DNA from: CAVSRC01 sp963785065
GTDB taxonomy: Bacteria; Pseudomonadota; Alphaproteobacteria; Rhizobiales; Kaistiaceae
Reading direction: 5' to 3'
DNA: 64,000 bases
NCBI GenBank assembly: GCA_963785065.1
Contig: CAWATX010000003.1
Span: forward strand, 248,001 to 312,000
Under the pieces are notes generated by a model. It was not told where the DNA came from, searched no databases, and worked only from the letters and a program-made list of their open reading frames with translations. Positions 52,163-61,349 of this stretch are shown here, piece after piece; within the stretch, counting starts at the first letter, position 1; each line of letters opens with the position of its first letter. The position numbers and the translations under genes are program-made.

Positions 52163-54805
52163 TCAGCCCTCAGTCGCGCCGGCAACGGTCGACTCCGCCG
52201 TCGGCCGTGGGCGCGACCTGGTGCGTGCTGGCGCCGTCTCCGCCCGGTCGCCGGCGGCAGCCAGTTCCTTCACCGCCTTCCTGAGCAGGATCTTGTTGAC
52301 CAGCCAGGCAATGATCCAGCCAACGAGCAGCGTCAGCGAGCTCAGCTTCAACCCGGACAGGATCAGATTCGGCGGCACCGCGGGAAACCGGAAGGCGAGC
52401 ACGAAGCCGACGGCCTGGGCGCCGATATAGCCCGACATGGCCACGACACTGACGGTCGTCATCCACCGACGCCGCTTCAGGCACCTGAGCAGCGCGGGCG
52501 AGTCGGCATAGGGTTTGAGCTCGCGCAATATGCGGATGAGCCGCGCCATGCTCGCCCGCACGAACGACAGGAACACAGCGGCGAAGATGATCCACAGCGA
52601 GAAGGACAAGGTGACGCCGAGGGGGGTGTTGCCGCCACCCTCGCTGCTGCTGATCATCAGCAGGATGAACAGGCTGATGACGATGGCCGCAACGCCCCAG
52701 CTGGCGAACCGGCGGCGCCGCGCCGACAGCCTTATGAAGCCCCCCAGTTCCGGCGCCAGCTCGGCGCCGAAACGACGCCTGAGCGATGTCGCCTCGCTCA
52801 GCGAACGGCCCTTCGGCACCAGCGTCGACGGATGCCCGCCGCTCGCCAGCCAGCGGCCGAACTGCGCCCTGACGTCGCCCAGGATGCGGTAGAAATCGAG
52901 GTTCTCGCGCACCGCGTGGCGGGCGCGCGCCCAGCTCTCGACGATCCTCTGATGCGCCAGGCGGACGGTGCTGCCGGTGCCGTCATTGGCCATTACCAGC
53001 ATGCGTGCGTCGGCCAGCGCCTGCACCAGCTTGCCCATCGCCGGGTCACGCTCGACCTCGGCCATCGGCACCGAACGCAGGATCAGATCGCCCGAACCGA
53101 CGCCCAGGCCGGCATCGCTGTTCTGCCGCACGAGCAGGCGCATCAGCCGGGAAAGCGACTTCTTTTCGCTGTCGCTCAGTCCGCCGATCGCCTGTTCGCC
53201 GGCCCGGTCGATGGCGCCGTCGATCCCGCCGAAGGAATCGTAGGCGGCAAAGGTCAGCAGCGTCCTGCCGTCGACGGTCGCCCGGTGCTCGTAGAGCTGG
53301 TCGAGGACGAACTGCAAGAGCGGCAGCATGTCCGGGCGGTCGGCATCGCCGAGCAGCCGGTCGTCAAGCCTGTTGCCGGTCTTTGCGTCGGTCTCGTAGA
53401 CCAGCCCGGCAGCCGCCGCCGGTCCGCGCACGATGTCGACCAATTCGCTCGCACGCGGCGGCGACACATCGTAGGAGCGGCCACGTCCCTTGAGGTCGAG
53501 CAGCGCCGGCTCGCGCAGGAAACGCTCGTAGAGGTCGGCCCTGAGCGTGGCGACGATCCACACGCGGCCCGTCGCCGCCAGCGCCGCCAGCAGCGTCGCG
53601 AAGGCCGCCACATCGCCCGTCTGCGCATCGCCGCTGAACAGCTCGTCGAGCTGATCGACCACCAGCAGCAGGTTGGCGCGCACCGGCCGCTCATAGCCCG
53701 ACTTCTCGCGCTCGGCCTCGCCGATGCGCTCGAGTGCGCCGACGATCGGCCGCGCGGCCGTCTCGTCGCCATGGGCGAGCAGGCGGCCGAGCGCCTCGGG
53801 CGTTCCGTAGTCGCCCTGCTTGAGTTCGGGCAGCGCGAACGGACGGCCCTCGTCGTCGGGCTCGAGGCTGTCGCGGCCGTCGAGGAGCCGCACCGCCAGC
53901 GCCGCGATCGGCCCTGCCCCGGTCTCGCGCGGCCGCATGACCGCCACCCGCCACACATCCGTCGACGGCACCACCCCGGGTGTCGTCAGGCGCGGCACCA
54001 GGCCGGCGCGGGCGAGCGACGACTTGCCCGAGCCGCTCGGCCCCACCAGAAGCAGGAACGGCATGCCGTTCGCCGCCGCGTCCTTGAGTGCATCAACCGT
54101 GCGGTTGATGTCGGGCCCACGCCCGAAGAAGACCGACGCATGCTTGGCGCCGAAAGCGGCAAGACCGCGAAACGGCGATCCCTTCGTCTTGATCGGCCAG
54201 CTGAGCGCGCTGCCACTGACCGCCCGCGCTTCGAGCCATTTGCGCAGCAGAGCCTCGAACTGGGTCTCGAACTCGTCAGTGGTGTGGAATTCGTGATAGG
54301 CGGCCTTGAACTCGCCCTCGCTCGAACGGAACCAGCGGGCGCAGAACGCCTCCAGCCACTCCCATTGCTGCTTGATGGCGATGTTCTCAGGATCGTCGTC
54401 CCTGACGGTGACCGTGGGCAGATCCGGAGAGCGGAAGACGTAGACGTCTGGATGCCCGCGTGAGCGGGCCGCGTCGATGGCCGACAGGATCTCGTAGGCG
54501 GTCCCGCTGGGATAGGCCTCGCCATCGGCCATGCGCGGAAATCCGTCCGGCAGCGCGGTGCCGAGACGATGGCGCAGGATGCCGACCACCATCTCGCAGC
54601 CGGCCGCCTCCGGAATCTGCGTCTGGAAGGTCTCATGCGCCCGGTAGAATTCGCGCTCCCAGCGCACGGTCTCCAGCCGCACGATGCCGGCAAACTCGCC
54701 GTTCAGCCGCTCGACGACCCGGTCGACGCGCTGGCGCTCGAACCGGGTGTCCCCGGGCGAGGACACGAATATGCGGACAGCCTCGCCGCCCCCGTCGCCA
54801 GCCAT
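52163..54805 (-). CDS. STAND-type P-loop ATPase: DUF4062-like N-terminus, nSTAND1-like NTPase and C-terminal membrane helices
   Basis: This protein of about 880 residues has three parts. Residues 10-190 begin R-I-F-V-S-S-P-G-D-T and R-F-E-R-Q-R-V, like DUF4062 domains. Residues 210-510 follow the novel-STAND 1 pattern: P-F-R-G-L-A-A-F, F-F-G-R-G, Walker A G-P-S-G-S-G-K-S (255-262), Walker B L-L-V-V-D-Q-L-D-E-L-F (around 384-390) and A-T-L-R-A-D-L (around 420). A helical part with L-A-H-Q-R-I-V-E-S-W (around 618) leads to four hydrophobic segments between 705 and 842. STAND ATPases sense a trigger and switch on an effector. Here the C-terminus would place it in the membrane. It lies downstream of the telA cluster on the same strand, with a 119-nt gap. 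Confidence 0.75.
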   Translation of the reverse strand: MAGDGGGEAVRIFVSSPGDTRFERQRVDRVVERLNGEFAGIVRLETVRWEREFYRAHETFQTQIPEAAGCEMVVGILRHRLGTALPDGFPRMADGEAYPSGTAYEILSAIDAARSRGHPDVYVFRSPDLPTVTVRDDDPENIAIKQQWEWLEAFCARWFRSSEGEFKAAYHEFHTTDEFETQFEALLRKWLEARAVSGSALSWPIKTKGSPFRGLAAFGAKHASVFFGRGPDINRTVDALKDAAANGMPFLLLVGPSGSGKSSLARAGLVPRLTTPGVVPSTDVWRVAVMRPRETGAGPIAALAVRLLDGRDSLEPDDEGRPFALPELKQGDYGTPEALGRLLAHGDETAARPIVGALERIGEAEREKSGYERPVRANLLLVVDQLDELFSGDAQTGDVAAFATLLAALAATGRVWIVATLRADLYERFLREPALLDLKGRGRSYDVSPPRASELVDIVRGPAAAAGLVYETDAKTGNRLDDRLLGDADRPDMLPLLQFVLDQLYEHRATVDGRTLLTFAAYDSFGGIDGAIDRAGEQAIGGLSDSEKKSLSRLMRLLVRQNSDAGLGVGSGDLILRSVPMAEVERDPAMGKLVQALADARMLVMANDGTGSTVRLAHQRIVESWARARHAVRENLDFYRILGDVRAQFGRWLASGGHPSTLVPKGRSLSEATSLRRRFGAELAPELGGFIRLSARRRRFASWGVAAIVISLFILLMISSSEGGGNTPLGVTLSFSLWIIFAAVFLSFVRASMARLIRILRELKPYADSPALLRCLKRRRWMTTVSVVAMSGYIGAQAVGFVLAFRFPAVPPNLILSGLKLSSLTLLVGWIIAWLVNKILLRKAVKELAAAGDRAETAPARTRSRPRPTAESTVAGATEG

Positions 54806-54924
54806 GATTGCCGCCCCCCAGAATGACCCGCTTGACTGTCCGCGAGTATCGGCGAGACGCGAGCACGGATGCAACACGGGGGCAAGCGAATTGGGCCGGA
54901 GCGACGGCACGGCCCGTCACTCCG

Positions 54925-56964
54925 TCAGGCGGCGGCGCTCGGTTTCACGATGTGGCGCCGGGCCACCATCGAATCCGCCTGAGAGCGCGCCGCAACCAGC
55001 GCATCGATCCGCTTGCGGCGACGCTCGGCAACCAGGCCCGCCGCAGCGGCGAGCAGGACAAGCGCGAGCGCAGCAAGACCGAGACCGAGCGAGACGCGCG
55101 AGAGCGTGCGAATGACCGCCGTCGTTCCTGGAAGCACCGCCGCGGCGCTGTCGGTCGCCACGGCAGCCCCATGGGCGGCGGTCCAGTCGCGCATGAGCTC
55201 GATCTTCTGGCGATGGACGGCGCCGCCGAGAAGCTTCGTATCTCGGATCCTATCGAGATAGCCCTGCGCCTTGCCCGGCTGCCCGGCCAGATAGGCAAGC
55301 TGTGCGAGCCCATAGGCGGCCTCCGACCCGTGCAGTGCGTCCGGCGCAACGGCCGTATCGGGATTGCCGACGCCCGCCTGCCAGGTGGCGATCATCTCCT
55401 GTCCGACGGCCGCCGGCGCCACCTCCGTGAAGGCGTGGCGGATCGGCGCCAACCCGACGATCTGGATGAAGGAATAGGCAAGCAGCAGCACCGCAACCGG
55501 CGCCAGCTTGCGCCGCCTGAGGAGCAGGTAGACGCCGACGATCGGCGCCAACGCGCTCGCCGTGGAGACATAGAAGGCGCTGAACGCTGCCCGGCTGTCG
55601 GCGGCGACGAGGCCGGCATCGCGCGCCATGGCGGCAAGCTGTGGCGGCAGCGACAGCATGGTGAAGGCGGTATTGTCGCCGGCGGCCGGCAGCCACAGCC
55701 ACCAAGCGCCGAGCAGGAAACCTGCGGCCAGCACCAGCAGCATGACGACCGCATAGCGGTAGAAGCGCACGCGCCCGGCAATCGCGGCCAGAGCCGCCTG
55801 ACCATCCAGCACCGCCATCGAGCGGATGGCACCGGCCTCGCGACCGACCGTTTCCGCCTCGCCGCGGGCAATCGTCTCGTATTGCGTCTCGAGCCGGCTC
55901 GTCGCCAGGTCGAGCCGCGCGACGCGCCTCAGCAGGCGCCTGCCGAGAATGTCGCTGAGCGGACCGAAGAGCGCCAGCACGACACCGATGGCGGCGAGAG
56001 CCATGGCAATCATCCAGCGCATGCGGTCCGCTGACGCCTGGGCGGTCTCGGCGGCTTCACCAAGCACGCCCGACGCCGTCGCATAACGCAGGATCGATGT
56101 GATGCGCCGCTGGTCGAACACCGTCGCGCCGAACCCCTGCGCTTCGGCGTCCGTGACCGCCGTGAGCGCGCCGACCGCATCGCCGCGCAAGGCCAGTTCC
56201 TGCGCCACGGCATAGGCCTTCGCCGCCGACTGCGCGGGACTGAAGATCGGCAGTCCGGCGAGGATGGCCGCCCTCGCCCCGATCGGCCCGGTATCCGCCT
56301 CTTCGGCCTTTTTCAGGTCGCCGAAGGCGATCCGCTGGTAGGTGGCCTTGGTGGTGTCGGCGAAGGTCGCCCGCTCGATCATCTGTGTTACCGGCAAGGC
56401 CGCCTGCACGCCGAAAAGGAGAACCAGCCCGACAACGATCGCAACCCACAGCCGCGGCCGGTAGACGCGATAGAGCGCCGCCCCGGCCAACAAAGTGAGG
56501 ATCACCGACGCGGCGACGAGGTGATAACCGACCACCGCCCAGGGAAAGGCGAAGAAGGCCGCAGCCGGCCCGGCCAGCCACCAGCGCCCGCGCAGACAGG
56601 CGCCGAAGCCGGTGACGGCAATCAGGACGACCGCCGGATTGGTGAGGTCGATGCCGACCGAGTTCACCACCACCCGCGCCGTGTGCACCGCAAACGGCAG
56701 GTGCAGCACGACCAGCGCATCCTGGAGCACGGCGGGCACATAGATCGCACGACCGAGATCGCCAAGAGCGGCGGGATCGGACGGCCACATCTGCGTCGCC
56801 ACGAACAGGACGACGAGCCCGGCGAATTCGATCAGCCCGCCGCCGAGCAGGATGCGCTCGGCGAAGTCACCAAGGTTGCGCCCCGCCTCGTCGGCCAGCG
56901 TGGCCGCCCTGGCGGCGCGCGGCGCGGATTGCTTCCCTCTGCCGAAGACCGGCGATTCAGGCAT
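54925..56964 (-). CDS. Large polytopic membrane protein of unknown function in the telA cluster
   Basis: This 679-residue protein has about nine hydrophobic segments in three groups (about residues 40-200, 310-340 and 400-520) plus one near 640. The stretches between are polar and helical and resemble no domain I know; one holds an aromatic-poor, alanine-rich repeat-like region near residues 200-300. It overlaps telA by 8 nt, so both are surely made together. The layout recalls the RK2 kilA operon, where telA is followed by the membrane protein gene telB, but this protein is about twice as long. Confidence 0.7.
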   Translation of the reverse strand: MPESPVFGRGKQSAPRAARAATLADEAGRNLGDFAERILLGGGLIEFAGLVVLFVATQMWPSDPAALGDLGRAIYVPAVLQDALVVLHLPFAVHTARVVVNSVGIDLTNPAVVLIAVTGFGACLRGRWWLAGPAAAFFAFPWAVVGYHLVAASVILTLLAGAALYRVYRPRLWVAIVVGLVLLFGVQAALPVTQMIERATFADTTKATYQRIAFGDLKKAEEADTGPIGARAAILAGLPIFSPAQSAAKAYAVAQELALRGDAVGALTAVTDAEAQGFGATVFDQRRITSILRYATASGVLGEAAETAQASADRMRWMIAMALAAIGVVLALFGPLSDILGRRLLRRVARLDLATSRLETQYETIARGEAETVGREAGAIRSMAVLDGQAALAAIAGRVRFYRYAVVMLLVLAAGFLLGAWWLWLPAAGDNTAFTMLSLPPQLAAMARDAGLVAADSRAAFSAFYVSTASALAPIVGVYLLLRRRKLAPVAVLLLAYSFIQIVGLAPIRHAFTEVAPAAVGQEMIATWQAGVGNPDTAVAPDALHGSEAAYGLAQLAYLAGQPGKAQGYLDRIRDTKLLGGAVHRQKIELMRDWTAAHGAAVATDSAAAVLPGTTAVIRTLSRVSLGLGLAALALVLLAAAAGLVAERRRKRIDALVAARSQADSMVARRHIVKPSAAA

Positions 56965-58039
56965 GGCTGAGTTCGACCGCCTTCACCGCTTCGGCCATCT
57001 CCTTGCGCAACCGGGCAAGCTCGCCAATTGCTTCGCGACGGCGGTCGGCGCCCTCCTCGTGCTCGTGACGCACCTCGCTGAGGGTCAGCAGGATCTTCTC
57101 GTGGACCTCGCGCAGCGTGTCGACATCGATCACCAGCCGCTGATTGGCACGCGCGGTCTCCACCGAGTTCTGATGCAGCAGCTCTGCATTGCGCCGCATC
57201 ATGGCGTTGGTGGCGTCATCGATGGTCGAGGCCAGTTCGACCGCGTTCTTCTGCTCGTCCAGCGTCAGCGCCAGCATGAAGGTGCGCTTCCACGCCGGCA
57301 GGGTGAGTTGGCGGATGGTCTGGAATTTGTCGACCAGCGCCAGATTGTTCGACTGGATAATGCGCACCGTCGGCAGCATCTGCATGGCGCTGTGCTGAAG
57401 CACCCGCATGTCGTCGGCACGCTTGGCGAGCTGGTTGCGGCTCGCCTCGAGAACCGCCGCCCGCTCGCGCACGTCGAGATCGTCGCCGGAGAGATCGAGC
57501 CCGGCGAGCTCCGCCTCGAGGTCGGCGAGCCTTAGCGCGATGGCGCTGACGTGCTGGCTGAGCTGCGCGTATTCCTCGCGCACGCCCTCGTACATCGCCT
57601 GATAGTCGCGGTTGCGCCGGTTGAGCAGGTCGGCGGTGCCCTCCACCTGACCGACCAGCTTGTCGACCTGCGCCTTGACGCTCTCGAAGCGCGCCATTGC
57701 CCGCTCCTTGGACATGGCGAAGCGCTTCACCAGGCCGCCGATCAACGGTTTCTTGCTCATCGGGTTGTCGAAAGAATTGAGATCGAACGCCTTGGCCGCT
57801 GCGACCATCTGGTTGAGCTGCTCGCCAGTCTTGTCGAGATCGACCGCGCGCGCCTTGACGAGGATTTCGTCGACATAGTGTGCCGAGCGCTCGGCTACCT
57901 CGTTGCCGAATTCCTGAATCGAGATCGGCGAATAGAAGTCGATCGTGGCAGCGAGCCGGACGACCTCGGGATCCGAAGCCGGATCGTCGATGGCCGGATC
58001 CCGCGCAACATCCTGGGCCAGAGCCGTACCAGTGGTCAT
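56957..58039 (-). CDS. TelA family toxic anion resistance protein
   Basis: This 360-residue soluble, mostly helical protein matches TelA: F-D-L-N-S-F-D-N near residue 85, R-R-N-R-D-Y near 138, L-P-T-V-R-I-I-Q-S-N-N near 225 and L-P-A-W-K-R-T-F-M-L-A-L near 250. TelA proteins were linked to tellurite resistance on plasmid RK2 and recur in stress loci, but the mechanism is unknown. The ATG at 58039 gives the family length. The gene sits between two unknown proteins in a tight operon. Confidence 0.92.
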   Translation of the reverse strand: MTTGTALAQDVARDPAIDDPASDPEVVRLAATIDFYSPISIQEFGNEVAERSAHYVDEILVKARAVDLDKTGEQLNQMVAAAKAFDLNSFDNPMSKKPLIGGLVKRFAMSKERAMARFESVKAQVDKLVGQVEGTADLLNRRNRDYQAMYEGVREEYAQLSQHVSAIALRLADLEAELAGLDLSGDDLDVRERAAVLEASRNQLAKRADDMRVLQHSAMQMLPTVRIIQSNNLALVDKFQTIRQLTLPAWKRTFMLALTLDEQKNAVELASTIDDATNAMMRRNAELLHQNSVETARANQRLVIDVDTLREVHEKILLTLSEVRHEHEEGADRRREAIGELARLRKEMAEAVKAVELSHA

Positions 58040-58050
58040 GGGGCTTTTCC

Positions 58051-58776
58051 CTACTTGAGATGGGTGATCAGTCGGGTCTGCACGGTGGAAAAGGCGTCGG
58101 CCGCTTCGCGCGTCGGGCGCCCGTGGGCCGCGTGGGCGAGCGCCAGCATGTTGCGCTGCCACAGCGGCAGAAGGACCGTGTCGATATCGGTGACCCGGTC
58201 GAGCAGGCTCGCCAGCACGGTCTCGGCCAGCACCATCTGCTCGGCGGTGACGACATTGGAAGTCGACATCGCCACCATGCTGGCCAGCCGCCGCTCGAAG
58301 CGGGCGAGCAGGAACCGATCGGCAGTTCCGGCCGCCTCGGCGTGCAGTGTTTGGGCCCAGGCGATGGCCGTTTCGAGTTGCGCCTGATCCTCGGCAAGCG
58401 CGCGGCGCGCGGCGCGCAGCAGGGCCATCGTGCGCTTGCCATTCGCCCCCGCCTGGCGCAGCTGCTGCATCGCCATCAGCACCTGCTGGCCGGCCAGTTC
58501 GAACTTGAGCCGCGCTTCGATATCGGCACCGAGAAGGCGCGAGATGCCGCCTTGCCTGGCGAGCAGCTGTGCACAGTCGAGACTTTCGAGGACTGCAAGT
58601 GCCGCCTCAATCGCGGCGCGGATGTCGCGCGCCGGCGTGGCGGCAAGCAACTCGGGATCGACTCCCGTCCCCTTCGCCATCTCATCGAGCCTGGCGAGCG
58701 CTTGCTCGTCGATGCGGGCGGCGCCTAACTCCGCCCGCTCTTCCGCGATCACCGATGGTCTGGACGGTGCCACCAC
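58051..58776 (-). CDS. Alpha-helical protein of unknown function, first gene of the telA cluster
   Basis: This 241-residue protein is rich in Ala, Leu, Arg and Glu and should be almost all helix, with no membrane segment or signal peptide. No family was recognised. It lies 11 nt before telA. In the RK2 kilA operon a protein of similar size (KlaA) also precedes TelA, so a KlaA-like role is possible but not shown by the sequence. The start is a GTG at 58776. Confidence 0.65.
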   Translation of the reverse strand: MVAPSRPSVIAEERAELGAARIDEQALARLDEMAKGTGVDPELLAATPARDIRAAIEAALAVLESLDCAQLLARQGGISRLLGADIEARLKFELAGQQVLMAMQQLRQAGANGKRTMALLRAARRALAEDQAQLETAIAWAQTLHAEAAGTADRFLLARFERRLASMVAMSTSNVVTAEQMVLAETVLASLLDRVTDIDTVLLPLWQRNMLALAHAAHGRPTREAADAFSTVQTRLITHLK

Positions 58777-58982
58777 ATCGCAGCCCCTGGGATTTGCCGG
58801 GTCGGTCGCAATCCGTTCGCGACACCACCGGGAATGGCACGTTTGGGATAAATTTGGCTTAAGGCGCGTGCCGATCCAGCCCGAACATAGCGGGGCAAAC
58901 GCCTGTCATGGTTAAGCGGCTGCTGTCGTGGTTAAGGCCGCCCGACGGCTTCCCTGCATCGGGCGCCGATTGCAGCCGGCGC

Positions 58983-59954
58983 TCAAGCGAAGAACGAGAA
59001 CCCGCCGCGCCCGTCGACTTTGCTGCGATAGAGCGCAGCGTCGGCGCGCTGCATGAGGATGTCCGGGTCGAGACCGTGACGCGGCGCCAGCGCGATACCG
59101 ATCGAGCCGCCCACCGTGATGTGCCGGCCGTCGATCGAATAAGGCTGGCAGACCGAGGTCAGGATACGTCGGGCAAAATGCTCGGCATCGGAATCGCGCG
59201 AGATCGCGCCCTGGATGAAGGCGAATTCGTCGCCGCCGAGGCGCGCCACCAGATCGGATTCGCGCTTGGCCGTGTTGATACGCCGGGCGACCGCCTGCAG
59301 CAACGAATCGCCGGCGGCATGACCCATCTCGTCGTTGACCGGCTTGAAGCGGTCGAGATCGAGGAAATGCAGAGCGATCATCTCGCCGCAGCGAGCCCGC
59401 GCCATCGCCCGCTCCAGCCGGTCGCGAAAGAGCGAGCGATTGGGCAGATCGGTGAGCGCATCGTGATGCGCCATGTGAGCGATCTCGGCCTGGCTGCGGC
59501 GCTGGCTGGTGACGTCGAGATAGGTAGTCACGAAACCGCCGCCGGCAAGCGGCATGCCGCGGATCTCCAGCACCGTGCCGTTCGGCCGGGTGCGTTCAAA
59601 GACGTGCGCCTTCTGCTGGCGAGCAAGATCCATGCGCACCTTGACCAGCGCCTCCGGATCGCCCGGCCCGTACTCGCCGCGCACGGCGTTGAGACGATAG
59701 ATCTCCTCCAGCGTCGGATAGCCGTTGGCGAAGAGGTCGTCGGGATATTCGAGCAGGCGCTTCTGCTGCTCGTTGCAGAGCACCATGCGCAGGTCCTTGT
59801 CGAACACCGAGATGCCGCCGGGAAAATTGTCGACGACCACTTCGAGCAGTCGCGCGCGCTCGGCAAGCTCGCCCATCAGATCGGCATGACCCGCAGCGCC
59901 AAGCCAATCGCCGGTCCGCGCGGTCAAGGCTGCAGCGGCCCCCGCCGCGCTCAT
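58983..59954 (-). CDS. PAS-GGDEF diguanylate cyclase
   Basis: This 323-residue cytoplasmic protein has a PAS domain (about residues 35-150, with G-G-I-S-V-F-D-K-D-L-R) and a GGDEF domain (about 160-320). The active-site motif G-G-D-E-F is intact (240-244), and an inhibitory R-E-S-D site (231-234) precedes it at the right spacing, so it should make cyclic di-GMP under product feedback. There are no membrane helices. It is transcribed alone towards the telA cluster, with 206 nt between them. Confidence 0.92.
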   Translation of the reverse strand: MSAAGAAAALTARTGDWLGAAGHADLMGELAERARLLEVVVDNFPGGISVFDKDLRMVLCNEQQKRLLEYPDDLFANGYPTLEEIYRLNAVRGEYGPGDPEALVKVRMDLARQQKAHVFERTRPNGTVLEIRGMPLAGGGFVTTYLDVTSQRRSQAEIAHMAHHDALTDLPNRSLFRDRLERAMARARCGEMIALHFLDLDRFKPVNDEMGHAAGDSLLQAVARRINTAKRESDLVARLGGDEFAFIQGAISRDSDAEHFARRILTSVCQPYSIDGRHITVGGSIGIALAPRHGLDPDILMQRADAALYRSKVDGRGGFSFFA

Positions 59955-60179
59955 CGCGAAACGCTCATGAAACGATCCCCCCTTTTCCCGCTCGGCACAT
60001 TAGAAACGATCAAATAACAAAACATGACCAGCGATAATCGCCGGGACCGCGTGGTAATCGCGCGGTTAATCGCAGCGATTACGTGTCAATTCCGTTGCAG
60101 CGCTACGAGGTGTTAGCCGGTTGTTGAGGTTGCGCCAGCATCATGGCCGCCTTGTCTTCTGCCGGAGCCGCTCGCCGCG

Positions 60180-61277
60180 ATGCCTTCCCGCTCGTCGATC
60201 CTGATGGCGTTGCCGCCGACGCGCTTCAACGGCATCCGGCGACCGGCAGCGATCGCGATCCTGCTCGCAGCCATCGTGGCGATCGGCGTCCTCACGATCG
60301 TGGCGGCGCACCACCAGTCATCGGCCCTGGCAACCACCGGCGCCAAGGGGGACCTGGCCATGTATGGCCGGGTGGTGGAGCGCATGCGCGCCGGCGAAGG
60401 CTACTATCCGGCCGCCCACGACGAACTCATCAAGGGCGGCTACGGCACCCGCTCGGTTTTCAACTGGCGCATGCCGGCCCTGCCTTTTCTGGCAAGCCTG
60501 GCACCCAACGCCGGCTGGGCCGACTGGGGGCTGCGCATCGTCGCGCTCGCAGCCGCGCTGGCAGCGGCAGCAGCGGTCGCCCGACAGGCCGGGCGCGCGG
60601 CGGGCGTGGTCGCGCTCCCTGCCCTCGCCGTCAATCTCGTCAGCGCGGCGACACCGGGCGGCGCGCTGTTCAGCGACATCGTCGCCGGCATCCTCATCCT
60701 CGCCGCGGTCGCCGCCTATGGCCTTGGCCGGCCGCTGGCCGGCATGGCGATCGCGCTCGTCGCCCTCTTCTGCCGCGAGCTGGTGGCGCCGGCCGTCCTC
60801 GTCTTCATCTGCCTTGCCTGGCGCGCGCAGAGACGGCAGGAACTCATCGCCTGGAGCGTTGGCCTTGCCGCCTTCGCCGTCTATTTCGCCTGGCACGCGG
60901 CCTCGGTCCATGCCCAGCTCGGACCGAACGACACCGCCTATGCCAGCGGCTGGGTGCAGTTCGGCGGGCTCGACTTCATCCTGTCCACCGCCGCCTTCAA
61001 CGGCCTGGTCATGACCTCGCCGCTCTGGCAAACGGCGGTGCTGCTGCCGCTGGTGCTCCTCGGGCTCGCCGGCTGGCGCGGCGCGATGGGGCGGCGGGTG
61101 GCGCTGACCGTGGCGGCCTATCTGGTCGTATTCGCCATCGTCGGCAAACCCTTCAACGACTATTGGGGGGCGCTCTACACGCCCCTCCTGATGCTCGGCG
61201 TCGCGCTCCTGCCGGCGGCGCTGCGCGACCTCGCCATGGCACTCGGTCGCACCGCACCCGAGCGCCCGCAAGGGTAA
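60180..61277 (+). CDS. Polytopic membrane protein, possible GT-C-type glycosyltransferase
   Basis: This 365-residue protein has about nine hydrophobic segments. The first loop, D-L-A-M-Y-G-R-V-V-E-R-M-R-A-G-E-G-Y-Y (about 58-76), recalls the acidic first loop of GT-C membrane glycosyltransferases, which use lipid-linked sugars. That similarity is limited, and the role is uncertain. The ATG at 60180 is one of several starts; residue 9 is also Met. An 8-bp inverted repeat (GTAATCGC/GCGATTAC, 60054-60082) lies in the upstream gap. Confidence 0.6.
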   Translation: MPSRSSILMALPPTRFNGIRRPAAIAILLAAIVAIGVLTIVAAHHQSSALATTGAKGDLAMYGRVVERMRAGEGYYPAAHDELIKGGYGTRSVFNWRMPALPFLASLAPNAGWADWGLRIVALAAALAAAAAVARQAGRAAGVVALPALAVNLVSAATPGGALFSDIVAGILILAAVAAYGLGRPLAGMAIALVALFCRELVAPAVLVFICLAWRAQRRQELIAWSVGLAAFAVYFAWHAASVHAQLGPNDTAYASGWVQFGGLDFILSTAAFNGLVMTSPLWQTAVLLPLVLLGLAGWRGAMGRRVALTVAAYLVVFAIVGKPFNDYWGALYTPLLMLGVALLPAALRDLAMALGRTAPERPQG

Positions 61278-61349
61278 GGGATCGTCCGGAAAGCGGATTG
61301 CGCCGGCCACCCAGTCGCGGCATGGTTGCACATCAACGGGGGGACGAAG

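Noticed and set aside
60054..60082. 8-bp inverted repeat GTAATCGC/GCGATTAC upstream of the 365-residue membrane protein
   Set aside because: Short and unsupported by a recognised regulator; noted only as a possible operator.
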